DNA from: Opisthocomus hoazin
Taxonomy: Eukaryota; Chordata; Aves; Opisthocomiformes; Opisthocomidae
Direction of reading: 5' to 3'
DNA length: 64,000 nt
Assembly (NCBI RefSeq): GCF_030867145.1
Contig: NC_134440.1
Span: 186,001-250,000, forward strand
Positions 23,801 to 35,700 of the stretch are shown here, piece by piece (within the stretch, counting starts at the first letter, position 1; every line of letters begins with the position of its first letter). A model generated the notes under the pieces. That model was not told the DNA's origin and did not search any database. It was given only the letters and a program-made list of their open reading frames with translations. Both the position numbers and the translations under genes were made by a program.

Positions 23801-26215
23801 ATCCCCTTCGTGATTCAGCAATGTCCCCACGCCTGTCCCTGTGCTGCGGGTTGGCCACGTCAGCTCTACATTGTGGCTCTTGATGGGAGCAAGACCCGGC
23901 TGAGACCGATCAAACTTGTGTCACGTGTGGCTTCTGGCCCCTCTGCTGTCCCCTGGGTGGCCGGGGCCAAGCCAGGGCTGTGCTGGAGCCGTGGGGACCT
24001 TCCCAGCCCCACACCGAGCTGGAGCCCAGCTGGGTCTCCCAGGGGCAGCAGCGGGGCCCGGCCCCCCGTGGCAGGAGCCCCTCTCCATCGCCGCCGAGCA
24101 CCCCAGCCGCCGGCGGCCGCCTCCCCGCGTCCCTGTCACAACAAAGGAAAACATCTCTGGATGGAAACTGCAGGAGGGTCGTCACGGCAACACTGCTGCA
24201 GGATTTCACCAGAAACCCAGCGTTCGGACTCAAAAGACACTCAGGTCCCAGCTCGCCCCAGCAGACGCTGACGCAGAACCCAGCGGGGCCGGGCTGAGTC
24301 AGCGGGACCGAGGGATGGAGTCACCCCGACCACCGCCGCCCCGGACCCGGCCTGGGTCCGGGACACTGTGTCCCCTTGAGCTGGGGACATGGGGTGCGGC
24401 GGGGATCCGGGGGATGGGGGTGCTGCCTCGTGGGAGCAGATCAGGGCAGAGCCGTCGGTGCTTCTGGGGTGACGGCACGAGGATGGGCTGGACGTGGGGC
24501 TGGGGGTGCAGAAGGGGACCCAGACCTGGGCAACGATGGGGACATGGGGACATCCCTCCATGCCAGGCAGAGCTGGCTCTCCCACCTGGATGAAGGGATG
24601 GCCACGGCAGCATGTCAGGGCTCCGGGCTGGCCCGACGGGTGGGGGGACCCCATGAAGCCATGTCCCAGCTGGAGGGACCACCCGGGGTGACATTGGGGC
24701 TCCAAAGCGGCGCTGAGGGAGGAGCTGGTCCCCACGGCCACGAGCTGCGGTCCCCGGGCGCGGGGCGGCTGCCAGCGCGGAGACGCAGGCGGGGGGAGAG
24801 GTGTCCATTAAATCCCCGTCCGTAAGGCGCGCTGGCTCGCGTCTGTTCTGACATTTATCTCCACTCGAGAGGAGAGCTCCGACCACTCACCGCCAGCACA
24901 CTCCGCAGCAAGACAAACGGCCAGCGGCCCATGGGCCGCGCTGCCGCTGCTGGGGCCTGGCCAGAAGGTGGGTGGCTGGGTGCCCGTGGTCCCTCCGCTC
25001 CCCCCCGACCTGCCCCTCGCCGCCTCCAAGCCCGCGGGAAGCTTTGTGTCCCCGAGCAGCTCCGGCTCCACCGTCCCCACCGCCCTTCGCTCGGTGGGTC
25101 AGGGTCAAGCCTGGGTGAAACTTCGTCTCCACGCCCGGTGCTCATTAGCGAAGGGTGGCCCATGGGAGGTGGGTGCTGAGGGGACCCCGCCTCACCACTG
25201 GGTGCGGGAAGGAGCCGGGCTCCCAGATGAGCCCCTCTAATCCCCGACCTGTGCATGACGCTTCGTGCAGGTCAGACCCCGCCGGTGCCACCGGCTTTCT
25301 GGATGAAGCGTAGGAAGATGAAGAGCGGGAGGAAGGATTTGGGCAGCGGGCGGTGGGCAGCCCCCGGGGAAGCGTGGAGGCAGTGGGTGGGTGGGATGCA
25401 CGTCTTGCTGCGGGTGCAGGACCCGGCAGTGGGAGCATCTTCATCCCGAGGGTGCCAATGCCGTTGCGGGAGTCGGGTGAGCGTTCCGGAGCCGGCCCCA
25501 TCCCACCGGCACGGGCGGCCATCCTGCCTCCACCACGCCGGACCATGGAGACGGTGCAGCACCCACCTTCCAGCAAACCCCACCCAGCACCCATGGGTGC
25601 TCTTTGCAAAGCAGGACAGCGGGATGGAGACCCACAGAGTGCCAGGCACTGGCCACCTGGATCCACTCGGAGCGGGAAGCAACCGGGACATCAGGACGCG
25701 GCAAATCCCCCGGGACCCTCTCCCCGATCCCGCTTGGCAAAGACCACGGGGGCATCAACCCCTGTCGCTGCCCCCACGCTCAGGCACCTACACGGGGGAC
25801 GGGGACACCAGCTGCAGCCGCATAAAGAAGGGGGAACAGAGGAGCTCTGTGAGCCGGCAACGCCGGGGTTGTGCCGGGGAGGGGGGTTCACAAAAGGCAG
25901 GAAACGCCGCGAAAAAAGTCGGACACAATGGAGTCGGAAATGAGAACTTTGCTCTCGGGTTTCCGTGGACTCATCCTATGGGAAAATGGGGAGGGGGGAA
26001 TAATTTTTCCACTGGTTGTTGCCAAGTTGCGGGAGACAGGGTGGCATTCTCCGTTCACTGGTGGAAGGTGACCCCCCCCACCCCCAAATCTTCTCCTTGA
26101 GAGCTCAGCGAGGGTTTTTCCCCCTCTGTCGGAGTTCATTTCTGGTGTCACGGCTCCCTCGAGTGTTTCATCCCTTTATTGGGGTTTTTTTTGGGTTTTT
26201 GGCGTTTATCCATCC
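20815..26215. other. Intergenic region between NR2C2AP and NCAN, left part
   Basis: I see no exon with convincing splice sites or protein match. The sequence is GC-rich with short simple repeats, for example four 13-bp GTGTCCCCACC(G) units near 22790-22835 and a (CCGT)n run at 23292-23322. AT-rich patches with TAATTA cores lie at 21970-22590. Overlapping ORFs on all frames reflect low stop-codon density. Confidence 0.5.
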
Positions 26216-26216
26216 C

Positions 26217-26286
26217 CAGCATCTTCCAGCCCCTGTGCACCCCGTACGGCCCCCGTACAGGGGTGCACAGGGGCTGGAAGATGCTG
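26217..26286. repeat. Near-perfect inverted repeat (hairpin) at the edge of a 60-bp minisatellite
   Basis: A 27-bp arm (26217-26243) is exactly the reverse complement of 26260-26286. The 16-bp centre also folds (GTACGG...CCGTAC). The right arm is the first piece of the adjacent tandem array. Confidence 0.9.
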
Positions 26287-26615
26287 CTGGTTGCACCCTG
26301 TGTGACTTGGGAGGGATTTTGGGGTGCACAGAGGCTGGAGAATGCTGCTGGACTCAGCCTGTGTGGCTTGGGAGGGATTTTGGGGTGCAGAGGGCTGGGA
26401 GATGCTGCTGGTTGCACACTGTGTGGCTTAGGAGGGATTTTGGGGTGCAGAGGGTCTTGAGGATGCTGTTGGACCCAGCTGTGCTGTTGCACAGGGGCTG
26501 GAGGATGCTGCTCGTTGCACCCTGTATGACTTGGGAGGGATTTTGGGTGCACAGAGGCTGGAGAATGCTGCTGGACTCAGCCTGTGTGGCTTGGGAGGGA
26601 TTTTGGGGTGCCAGA
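26260..26615 (+). repeat. About 60-bp minisatellite running into the assembly gap
   Basis: Roughly six units share GGGAGGGATTTTGGGGTGCA and GCTGGAGAATGCTGCTGG. The array is cut off by the run of N, so its true length is unknown. Confidence 0.9.
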
Positions 26616-26815
26616 NNNNNNNNNNNNNNNNNNNNNNNNNNNNNNNNNNNNNNNNNNNNNNNNNNNNNNNNNNNNNNNNNNNNNNNNNNNNNNNNNNNNN
26701 NNNNNNNNNNNNNNNNNNNNNNNNNNNNNNNNNNNNNNNNNNNNNNNNNNNNNNNNNNNNNNNNNNNNNNNNNNNNNNNNNNNNNNNNNNNNNNNNNNNN
26801 NNNNNNNNNNNNNNN
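26616..26815. other. Assembly gap (200 N)
   Basis: An unbroken run of N sits directly at the end of a tandem repeat. The round length suggests a placeholder and not a measured size. Confidence 0.98.
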
Positions 26816-29735
26816 TGGGACGCCAGGACAGGGGGACACTGGGGACGCCAGAACGGGGTGGTACTGGAGGAACCAGGGCTCTCAGGCCTGGGGACACTGG
26901 GACTGAGCGGGGCTGGGGGTCCCTGGCACGGGGACAGGCTGGGTGACAGCGGCACTGGGCCCAGTAGGCAGGCAGGACTGGGGGCTGCGGGCAGCGCGGG
27001 GCTGTGCCCGGACCCCCGCCCACTCCGCGGAGGGGCTGGAGGTGGGTGCTGGCGGGTGGGTGCCCACCGGGCCCCCTCCCCTGCCTCGGTCGGTGCCGCC
27101 GGGGGGGTTCCTGTGAGGGTGGGGGGGGGGGGGGGTGGGGGGAGCCGGGAAGTTTCGCATCCCCGCGTTGCCCCCCGGCTGTCACGGAGCAGGGCAGGGC
27201 TGGCACCCCCGTGGGGGGGTCACCCGTGGGCACCCCAGCCTGCAGCCCCCGGCAAGGGGATGCTGCACGGCGAGGCTGGGTGGCCGGGGGGGGTGGGGGG
27301 GAGGATGGCCGGACACGGGTACCGGTACCGGCGAGGGGTCTGCGGCTGCTCGGGGTCTCCTCGCTCCCACGCACCGGGCGGGGGGGGGGGCTCGGCTCTG
27401 GGTCAGACCCACCGGGGCGGTTCCCCCCCCCACCCCCCCCCCCCCCCCCCCCCCACCCCCCCCCCCCTCCGGGGGGCGGCGGAGCCGTCGGCGGGGCTGG
27501 GCCTGGGGGGGGGCTTGCCCGCGGTGCTGCGCCGCTTTGGGGGTCCCGCGGTGCCTTCGGCTTCCCGGAGAGAGCCAGAAAGGAGGGGGGGGGTGTAAAA
27601 AAAAAATTAAAAAGAGGAGCAAATTCTAAAATAAAGTCTGCAGACTGTCTGCCTAATAAAAATCGCACCCGGCAAAGGGCCCATATTGGCCGGGATCGCA
27701 GTTTTGCGAGGTGCTAATTTATTCTGGCAGGCTGGGGGGGGGGGCCGGGGGGGGGCGGGGGGCGTCACGTTGCCCGTGCGCTGTGACGGCAGCGCGGGTT
27801 GCAGGATTCCTTTGTTGTGGGCAGAGAGGAGGGGACGCCGAGCCGGCCCCATCGCCCGGCTCCCGCTGCGCAGCCCCGGGGGGGGGGTCCTCGGGGGACG
27901 CCCCCTCCCCTTTGGGGCGGCGGAGGTGGCATCGTGGCCTTGGGAGGGAGGTGGGTGCTGCGGGGGGGGGGGGCAGGGTTGGGCGCGGGGGGCTCCGGAC
28001 CCCTCCGTACGGGGGGTGGGGGGGTGGGAGGGGGGGACACACACGCTGGGTGGGTGGGCACCGAAATGCGCTGGTGGCACTGGGGACCGGAGGGGAGCAG
28101 TGGGGACAGCAGAGGTCACGGGGGTCTGCGCCCTGGCTTGGGGGCAGCTGGGCGGACCCCCCAGGGCTGGGGCATCCCCAGGGTGGGGGGCACCCCTGTC
28201 CCGCTGCACCCAGGCTGCCCGGGTGGGTGGGCAATGTCCCCCCCTCCCTCTCCCACCCACCCTGAGCCCGTGTCCCCCCTACCCCCCCACCCCACTGCCC
28301 CAGATGCCCCCCCCTGCTCCGTGGGGACCCCGGGGCTCTGGAGCCGCCCCCCGTCCCAGCCCGCGGCTCGGGGCAGACAGGGGTGAGACCCCCCAAACTG
28401 GCCGGGTCGTCCCGGTGGCCTGTGAGGAATTAAGCTATGTTTCAGCTCAAGCTAATCACTAGCCCCGGCTTTGCATATTCATAAGGCGGATGAATTATTC
28501 ATGAGGTGACAGCTAGTGACAGATGTGAAAATGTTCGCTCGGGTTGGGGTGGGGATGGAGGGGGGGGGACCGCTTTGCACCGGCGTTATTTTAAATTTCT
28601 CTCGTCTGGCGTTCCCCCGGGCTGGGGCTGGGCTGCTCGGGGGACGGGGAAACGCTCCTCGTCCCCGAGGGGTCCCGGCCGTGTGGCACCGGGGAGGTGG
28701 CTGTCACCTGAGCCCGTGGCATCGCCGGGACTGGAGACAGACCGCAAGTCGGCCCCTTGGGCTCAGGTGGCACAGAGAGAGACCCCTCTTCCCCTCCTGC
28801 CTGGAGCTGGACCCCTCGGGCTCAGAGTGGCATGGCCACCGCCAGCTCCCCGTGCCCCCCCCCCCCCCCCTTGCTGTCACCGCTGGGTGACGTGCAGCGA
28901 TGCCCGGTGTGGCTGAGCCCACAGCCCCCTTCCTCGGGGACTCCGGGCTGGATCGTGCCCAGTTGGGGCAGGGGCTGGTGCTGCTCTCCACCCGCCCTGG
29001 CACAGCGGCTGCTGGAGCCAAGCCGAGCGTCCCGGGCTGCGGTGGGGAGTCAGGATCGGGCCCGGGCTGGTGACGGTGGTGCTGTGGGGTCGGGACCCGG
29101 CGGTGTCACCCCCGGGCTGCCCCACCGGCGCTGGGTCATGGGTGGGTGGATGGAGAGGGGGATAGAGGGAGACAGTCTCGGTCACTGCCAAGCTGCCAAG
29201 GCTGGGGGTTCTCAGCCCTGGCATGGCGTGGGGGTCCGCAGCCCCCGGCACGGCATGGGGTTCCTGGTGTGGGGGCCGCTGCATGGGGCGGCACCGGCTC
29301 CAGGAGCGATGGAGGCTGCCGTGCCGCTTGCCCTGACCTTTGGGATAAACATTTTGGTGGCTCAGCACAGGCCTGGGCTCGGTGGCGGGGGGCAGCCGGG
29401 GGTCCGGTAAGGGGTTGGGGGGAGCGGAGCACGCCGGGGCCTTCCTTTGTCTCCACGGAGGGAGACGGGGTGCCATGGGGGAAGTGGTCCCCGAGTGCTT
29501 CGAGGGCAGGGGGTGCCAGTTGGGTGGCCCCAAGGCAGCTGGGGCTTGTGGCCTGTCCCCCGAGGCGGGGTGAGCCCAGGACCCTCCCGCCCCCCCGCGA
29601 TCAGGGGTCCCCGGGGAGGCAGCGGGTGCTGCTGGCGGGGCCGGCCCTTCCCACCGCGGCACCTTCCCTGCTGCGCAAGCGAAACCGGCAGAAACGCTGA
29701 TGTCAGCGAAGGCGACGGCCGGAGCCCACCAGCCC
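26816..29735. other. Intergenic region with long G/C runs; no gene seen
   Basis: Long homopolymers (G run near 27121-27135, C runs at 27424-27470 and 28856-28869) give many potential G-quadruplexes on both strands. AT-rich islands stand out at 27595-27725 and 28425-28530. ORFs here are low-complexity Gly/Pro/Arg frames. Confidence 0.5.
28425..28530. promoter_or_regulatory. AT-rich motif cluster, candidate distal enhancer
   Basis: Within about 100 bp of otherwise very GC-rich DNA lie TTTGCATATTCAT (POU/octamer-like), GAATTATTCATGAG (homeodomain/POU-like) and two TGACAG cores of MEIS/TGIF type. Function is inferred from motif density only. NCAN, a brain gene 4 kb downstream, is the nearest plausible target. 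Confidence 0.3.
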
Positions 29736-30350
29736 TGCGGCCCCGGTGGGCTGGGGACCGTGGTGCCGTCTGTCTGTCCATCCAGTCCTGCGGCTCCTGG
29801 TGGGGTTGGGGGACCGTGGTCCCATCTATCCATCTGTCCAGCCCCAGCCTTGCAGCCTCCAGTGAGGTTGGGGACCATGGTCCCTGTCTGTCCGTCCCTC
29901 GAGCTCTGCAACCCCGGGGGGTTCGCAACCCTGGTCCCGTCTGTCTGTCCATCCAGCCCTGCAGCCCCTGGTGGGGTTGGGGACTGTGGTCCCGTCTGTC
30001 TGTCCGTCCAGCCCTGCAGCCCCTGGTGGGGTTGGGGACCATGGTCCCATCTATCTGTCTGTCCAGCCCTGCAGCCCCTGGTGGGGTTGGGGACCCTGGT
30101 CCCGTCTGTCTGTCCGTCCAGCCCTGCATCCCCTGCTGAGGTTGGGGACCATGGTCCCATCTATCTGTCTGTCCAGCCCTGCAGCCCCTGGTGGGGTTGG
30201 GGACCGTGGTCCTGTCAGTCCCTTGAGCTCTGCAGCCTCAGGGGGTTGGGGACCTGGTCCCATCTGTCTGTCCGTCCGTCCAGCCCCAGCCCTGCAGCTG
30301 GGGACCATGGTCCCTTCTGTCTGTCCGTCCAGCCCGGCTCGGCGTACTCC
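29736..30350. repeat. 55-bp minisatellite
   Basis: About eleven units share GCAGCCCCTGGTGGGGTTGG followed by GGACC(A/G)TGGTCCC and CTGTCTGTCCGTCCAG. Successive GCAGCCCC starts at 29961, 30016, 30071 and 30181 (a diverged copy at 30126) show an exact 55-bp period. GGACCATGGTCC is itself palindromic. Confidence 0.92.
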
Positions 30351-32694
30351 CGGCCCCGCAGCTGGCTGCGGTAGTGGTTGCAAATCCAAAGAGCAACTTC
30401 TCTGTTTAATATTTAAATAAACCCCGGGCTGTTTACCCAGCGGCGCTGCCCGGCGTTTGCTCAAGCGAGGACCCGTCTCCAGAGCAGCGGCACTGGGTAA
30501 ACAGCCCGCAAGCTCGGAGGAGCGTTTGTGCCCTGGCACGTTGACGCGGCTCTTCGGGGTCTCTCGGACCCCTTTGGCCCCTGGCTCCGTCTCCCACCAC
30601 CCCGACGTGGCCCCTGGGTGGCAGGGTGTGGGGCCGGGACTCTGCGGTGTGGGGCTGGTGGCTGGGAAGCGGGGCTGCCCCGCCAGGAGCTGGGGCGGTC
30701 ACGGTGGGCTGGGGAGGAGGACGATGGAGAAGGGAAAGGTCTGAGGGATGCTGTGGAGAGGTGTCAGGGAGTGAGGCTTGTTGCTGTTGTCCCGCGTGGG
30801 AAATTGCCTTGTTTGCCCTTCGAGGGGAAAGTTGCCTGGGTGCTGCGAGGGGGAGCGTCGAGCGCTGCGGAAAAGAAAATGGGTGAAAAGAGCAAATAAA
30901 TAGGAACTGTGGGCGATGCGAAGCCCTGGGACATGTGCGAGTGCAGCTCAGGGCACCCCTTCTCCCCCGGTGCTGAGGGTCTTGGGTGTCCCCATCCCAC
31001 ACCCACCCTGGGGTCCTGGGCTGTGGGTCCTGGGGCCCACGGCTCGGCGAAGTCCGTGGGCCGGGAGGGTGGGCAGAGGCTGCCCCAGAGCCATCCCATC
31101 CCACGCTGGTTTGTACTGGGAGAGCTCCTAGCACCCCAGAAAGTTAAAATCACCATTTCAGCGGGGAGGAGCTGGAACCCTCCCGAGCCCCGACCGTGCC
31201 AAGCGATTTATTTTTTCTGCCGTAGTGGGAAGACAGGGAAAAGTTTGGTGCTGCCGGGGCCGGGAGCCCAGAGCTCTCCTTCCCGGAGCATCTCCAGACA
31301 GGGAAGAAGGAGCTGCCGTCATGTTGTCGGAGCCGTGGAGCAGCCCCGGGGCTGCGCTGGGGTTTTGGGGCTCCCGGGGCTTGTGGCTGGGTGAGGGGGT
31401 GATGAGCTGCAGCCCGCTCCCCGCTCTGCACCCCGGGAATTTCCCTCTGCAGCCGGGGTCAGGTCACCTCCTCAGCTTTTATCAGCAGCGGGGTTTGGAG
31501 GCAGAAAGCCCTGCGAAGCTGCTGCGGGAGGGAAGGGGCTGCCAGCGCTTTCTCTTTAGAAGAGATAAGACAAAACCCGGTTTTGCACCCCCCAAAAAGG
31601 CCCTTTTCCAGCCCTGAACACGGGAGGGGGTGGTCCTCTTTTTTTTCTCGCCATTTTGCTCTTTTCTTTCTATTTTTGTCCCATAAAAGCAGAAGGGACA
31701 GAATGAGAAATCAGGAGCTGGAAAATGGAGCATCAGGGATGAGAGAACCTGTGGGCTGAGCCGAAGCCTCGGCTCCTGCAGCTGGGAGAGGGACGGGGGG
31801 GGCTCCTGGTGTCCCCCAAAGCTGGGGTGCTCCCCCGCTCCCTGTGCAGGCTGGGGGTCAGCATCAGAATCAGGGGACCCGCGTGGGGACCAGCAAACCC
31901 CATGCCAGCTCTGCCGGCACACGGGGGACCCTGGGTCTGGTTCAAGCTCACGGTGCTGAGCTCCAGCGTGGCCCCGTTCGGGCTCTGGGGTCTGGAGGGG
32001 GCTGGTTGCATCCCTGCTGCCTCTGCTCGGCCGGTTCGACGGCACGGCGTGCCGAAGCCTGGTTACAATCCCAAACAAAGCCCGAGTGGGGCTGTGGGTT
32101 GGGGTGGGAGCTGGGTGATGGTGGGAGCTCGGTGATGGGAGCTGGTGCTAATTGTGACTGTGCTGGGCGGGCGATCTGTCCGCCTTCCCTCCGAGCCCGG
32201 AGACCAAACGGTTCAGAAAATACCAATCCTTGCTGCAGTCCAGCAGATGCATGGGAGGTTTTCGGCAAGCGGCGGTGCCGGCTTTGTGCTCCGCACGCTG
32301 GCTCCGGCAGCCGCCAGCATCTGCTGCATGTTAATGCCGGAACCGGCTCTGCCATGGCGGGGCTGGGGGGCTGCGGGGACCCCCGGGGCTTGCCCGATGC
32401 CCCCACCATGGAGATGCATGTCTCACCTCCAGCGGTGCAGCGGGTGGCTCTGGGGGTGTCACTGTGGGTGGCAGCAGTGGCGGGGGGGCACAGAGGGACC
32501 CCATCCTCCATCCCGACCCCGCGCCGGCTTCACGCCGGCAGGGAGATCAGGCTCTCTCCCGGCGAATGGCATCTTGCTAAGCGGGGCTAATCCTGCTCTC
32601 CCTGCGGCTCCCGGGGCTTGGTGTAGATTTATGGCCTGACGGCGTCGCCGGGCAGGCGAGCAGCGGCCTCCCGCCCCCCCTGCTCTCGTTGCAG
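30351..32694. other. Upstream region of NCAN; no coding exon identified
   Basis: The first coding exon of NCAN starts after an acceptor at 32691-32694 (GCAG), so one or more non-coding exons and the promoter must lie upstream, probably in this stretch or before it. I cannot place them from sequence alone. Confidence 0.4.
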
Positions 32695-32701
32695 GTCGAG
32701 G

Positions 32702-35700
32702 ATGGTCCATGTGATGGGGGATGCCGGCCGCTGGCTCCTGCTCGGGCTCTCCCTGCTCCCCATCGCCGTCCTGGGTAAGTGCTGCCAGCGCGCCACAGCC
32801 GGGGCTCAGCAGCTGCCGAGGGCAAACAGCAGCGAGTAATAAATAGTGCCGTAATTAATAATATAAATAAATAATATAAAGCCATAATAAATAGTGAGGG
32901 TGAATAATAACCAGGGGAGGGCTCAGGCTGCTGCCACATAACTTGCCTGAGGGGGATTAGCGAGGGAGAAGCCCCCCAGGCGACCATGGACCCCCCCCCC
33001 CGCTGGGATCCCCACAGATGAGACCTTAAATCCTTAATCCCACTGGCGGCACCCCCGGCTGAGCCCCCCGGAGATTTGCCGTGCTCTGACTGCGAGAGCC
33101 CCCGGCCCCCCCGTTCCTCATGGCAGGGGCGTCAGGGCATCTGGCTGCATGGGGGGGTGTGGGATCCTGCCCCCGAGTACCCTCCTCATGTGTCACCCGG
33201 TGACCAAAGGGCTTGGGGTGCGATGCGGGGTGGGGAGCCGGGGGGGATCAGTGTCCGGGAGCGTCCCCCCGACCCCGCTGCGGGCAGGGAGAGCCACACC
33301 ATGGGAGAGTCCGAGACCTGTGGGATTTGTGGCGGCAGAGCTGGGACCCTGCGCAGTCTGGGGCAGGATTAGTGCGGGAGGAGGAGGAGGTCGTGATCGC
33401 TGCCATGCTGTGTCACGGTGTGGCAATGGCTTTCCTGCTGGCGCTGCAGGGGTTGGATGGCCCCAAGTCGTTGGTGGGGGTCCACCTCTGTGGGCAGGGA
33501 CGGGGAGTGCTGATATCCCCACGGGAGCGGTGCAGGACCTGTGGGTGCAGAGCAGCAGCGTCTGGCAGCGTCCTTGGGGGGACAGGGACATGCTGAGTTG
33601 GGGTTCAGGTTTGACTGGCAAAGTCGGTCTCCAACCACTACACGGAGAAGCTGCACATCATCCCACTTCATGCTCATCCTTGGGGGCCTCAGGGGTGTTG
33701 GTGCGGAGCCCCCAAAACCCTGCAATGCGCCCGGCTCTCCCCCTCCGCTGAACAAGAGCCGTGCAGGAGCTCCCGCCGCCCATCCCCGTGGTATCCGGGC
33801 GCTTCTCCCGCAGGCTTGCAGGACGATGGGAAGGCGATCCACATCAACAAGGTGCAGCACCGGGCCGTGCGCGTGGGGCTGGGGGAGCCCGTGGCCCTGC
33901 CCTGCCTCTTCCTGCTCCAGCCCTCCGCCTCGCTGGGGCCCAACGAGCCCCCCGACCCGCCCCGCGTCAAATGGAGCAAGGTGCGCTCGGCCACCAGCCA
34001 GAGGGAGGACGTCTCCATCCTGGTGGCCAAGGACAACGCGGTGAAGGTGGTGAAAGCCTACGAGGGCCGGGTGTCCCTGCCTGGCTACCCCTCGCGACCG
34101 CTACAACGCCACGCTGCTGCTGCACGCCGCCCGCGCCAGCGATGCGGGGCTCTACCGCTGCGAGGTGGTGGCCGGCATCGACGATGAGCAGGACCTGCTG
34201 CCCTTGGAGGTGACGGGTGAGCCTGGGCGCTGTGCCGCGGGGTGGCATCGCTGGGAGAGCTGCGGGGACATGGCGGGTACTGTGGTGGGGTGGCAGGGGT
34301 GCTCGTGCGAGCCGTGCACCCAGCGTGAGCCGTGCACCCCGTGCACTCTACACAAGCTGCGCCAGCCGGGCTTCCCAGGTGCTTCATGCATCCTGTGCAA
34401 GCTGTGCATCCCGTGTAAGCTGAGCACCCTGTGCCGTGTACCCTGTCCAAGCTGAGCACCCCATGCAAGCCCTACAGCTCCTACAAGCTGTGGTCCCCAG
34501 GTACCCCATGCAGGACATGCACCCTGTGCACCCCATGCAAGCCCTGCGCCTCCTAAAAGCCATGCACCCCATGCGCCCCGTGCATCCTACACAAGCCATG
34601 CACCCCGCGCTCCCCATGCACCCCGTGCAAGCTGTGCACCCCATGTACCCCATGCACCCCATGCAAGCTGTGCACCCTGTGCACCTCATGCAAACCCTAC
34701 ACCTCCTACAGGCTGTGTACCCCATGCATCCTGTGCAAGCTCTGCACCCCTTGCAAGCTGTGCACCCCATGTATGCCTTGCACCTCCTACAAGCTGTGCA
34801 CCCCATGTACCCTGTGCACCTTGTGCACCCCATGCAAACCCTACACCTCCTACAAGCTGTGCATCCCATGCGCCCTGTGCACCCCATGCAAGCCCTGCAC
34901 CTCCTACAAGCCGTGCACCCCATGTACCCCGTGCACCCTGTGCATCCTGTGCAAGCCATGTGCCCTGTGCTCCCCGTGCACCCCGTGCAATGTCTGCACC
35001 CCGTGCAAGCTCTGCACCCCATGTATCCCATGCACTCTGCGCAAGCCTTGCACCTCCTACAAGCTGTGCACCCCCTGTACCCTGTCCAAGCTGAGCACCC
35101 CGTGCAGCCCATGCAAACCCTACACCTCAGAATCACAGAATCACAGAATCACAGAATAGTAGGGGTTGGAAGGGACCTCTGTGGGTCATCTAGTCCAACC
35201 CCCCTGCCGAAGCAGGGTCACCTACAGCAGGCTCCTCCTACAAGCCATACACCCCATGTACCCCGTGCACCGTATGCATCCTGTGCAAGCCATGCACCCT
35301 GTGCTCCCCATGCACCCCATGTATCCTGTGCACCCCAGGTATCCAGTGCACCCTGTGCAAGCCCTGCACCTCCTACAAGCTGTGCACCCCGTGTACCCTG
35401 TGCAAGCTGAGCACCCTGTGCTCCCCATGCAAGCCCTGCACCTCCTACAAGCTGTGTACCCCATGCACCCCATGCATCCCATGCATCCTGTGCCAGCCAT
35501 GTGCCCTGTGCCCCCCGTGCAAGCCCTGCACCCCCTACAAGCCGTGCACCCGATGCACCCCGTGCACCCTGTACGAGCTGTTCCAGCTGTGCACCCCGTG
35601 CCAGCTGTGCCATCCGCTGCCCTTCCAGGCGTCGTCTTCCACTACCGCCCGGCAGGCGAGCGCTATGCCCTGACCTTCGCCGCCGCCCGCCACGCCTGCC

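Noticed and set aside
26984-28460. Long Gly/Pro/Arg ORFs on both strands
   Set aside because: They run through G and C homopolymers with no splice sites or family match.
34436-35410. A 324-codon ORF with His-Pro-Met-His repeats and a Cys-Thr-Pro-Cys repeat ORF in another frame
   Set aside because: Both come from the stop-poor minisatellite in an NCAN intron; every frame is open and a CR1 tail lies inside the ORF.
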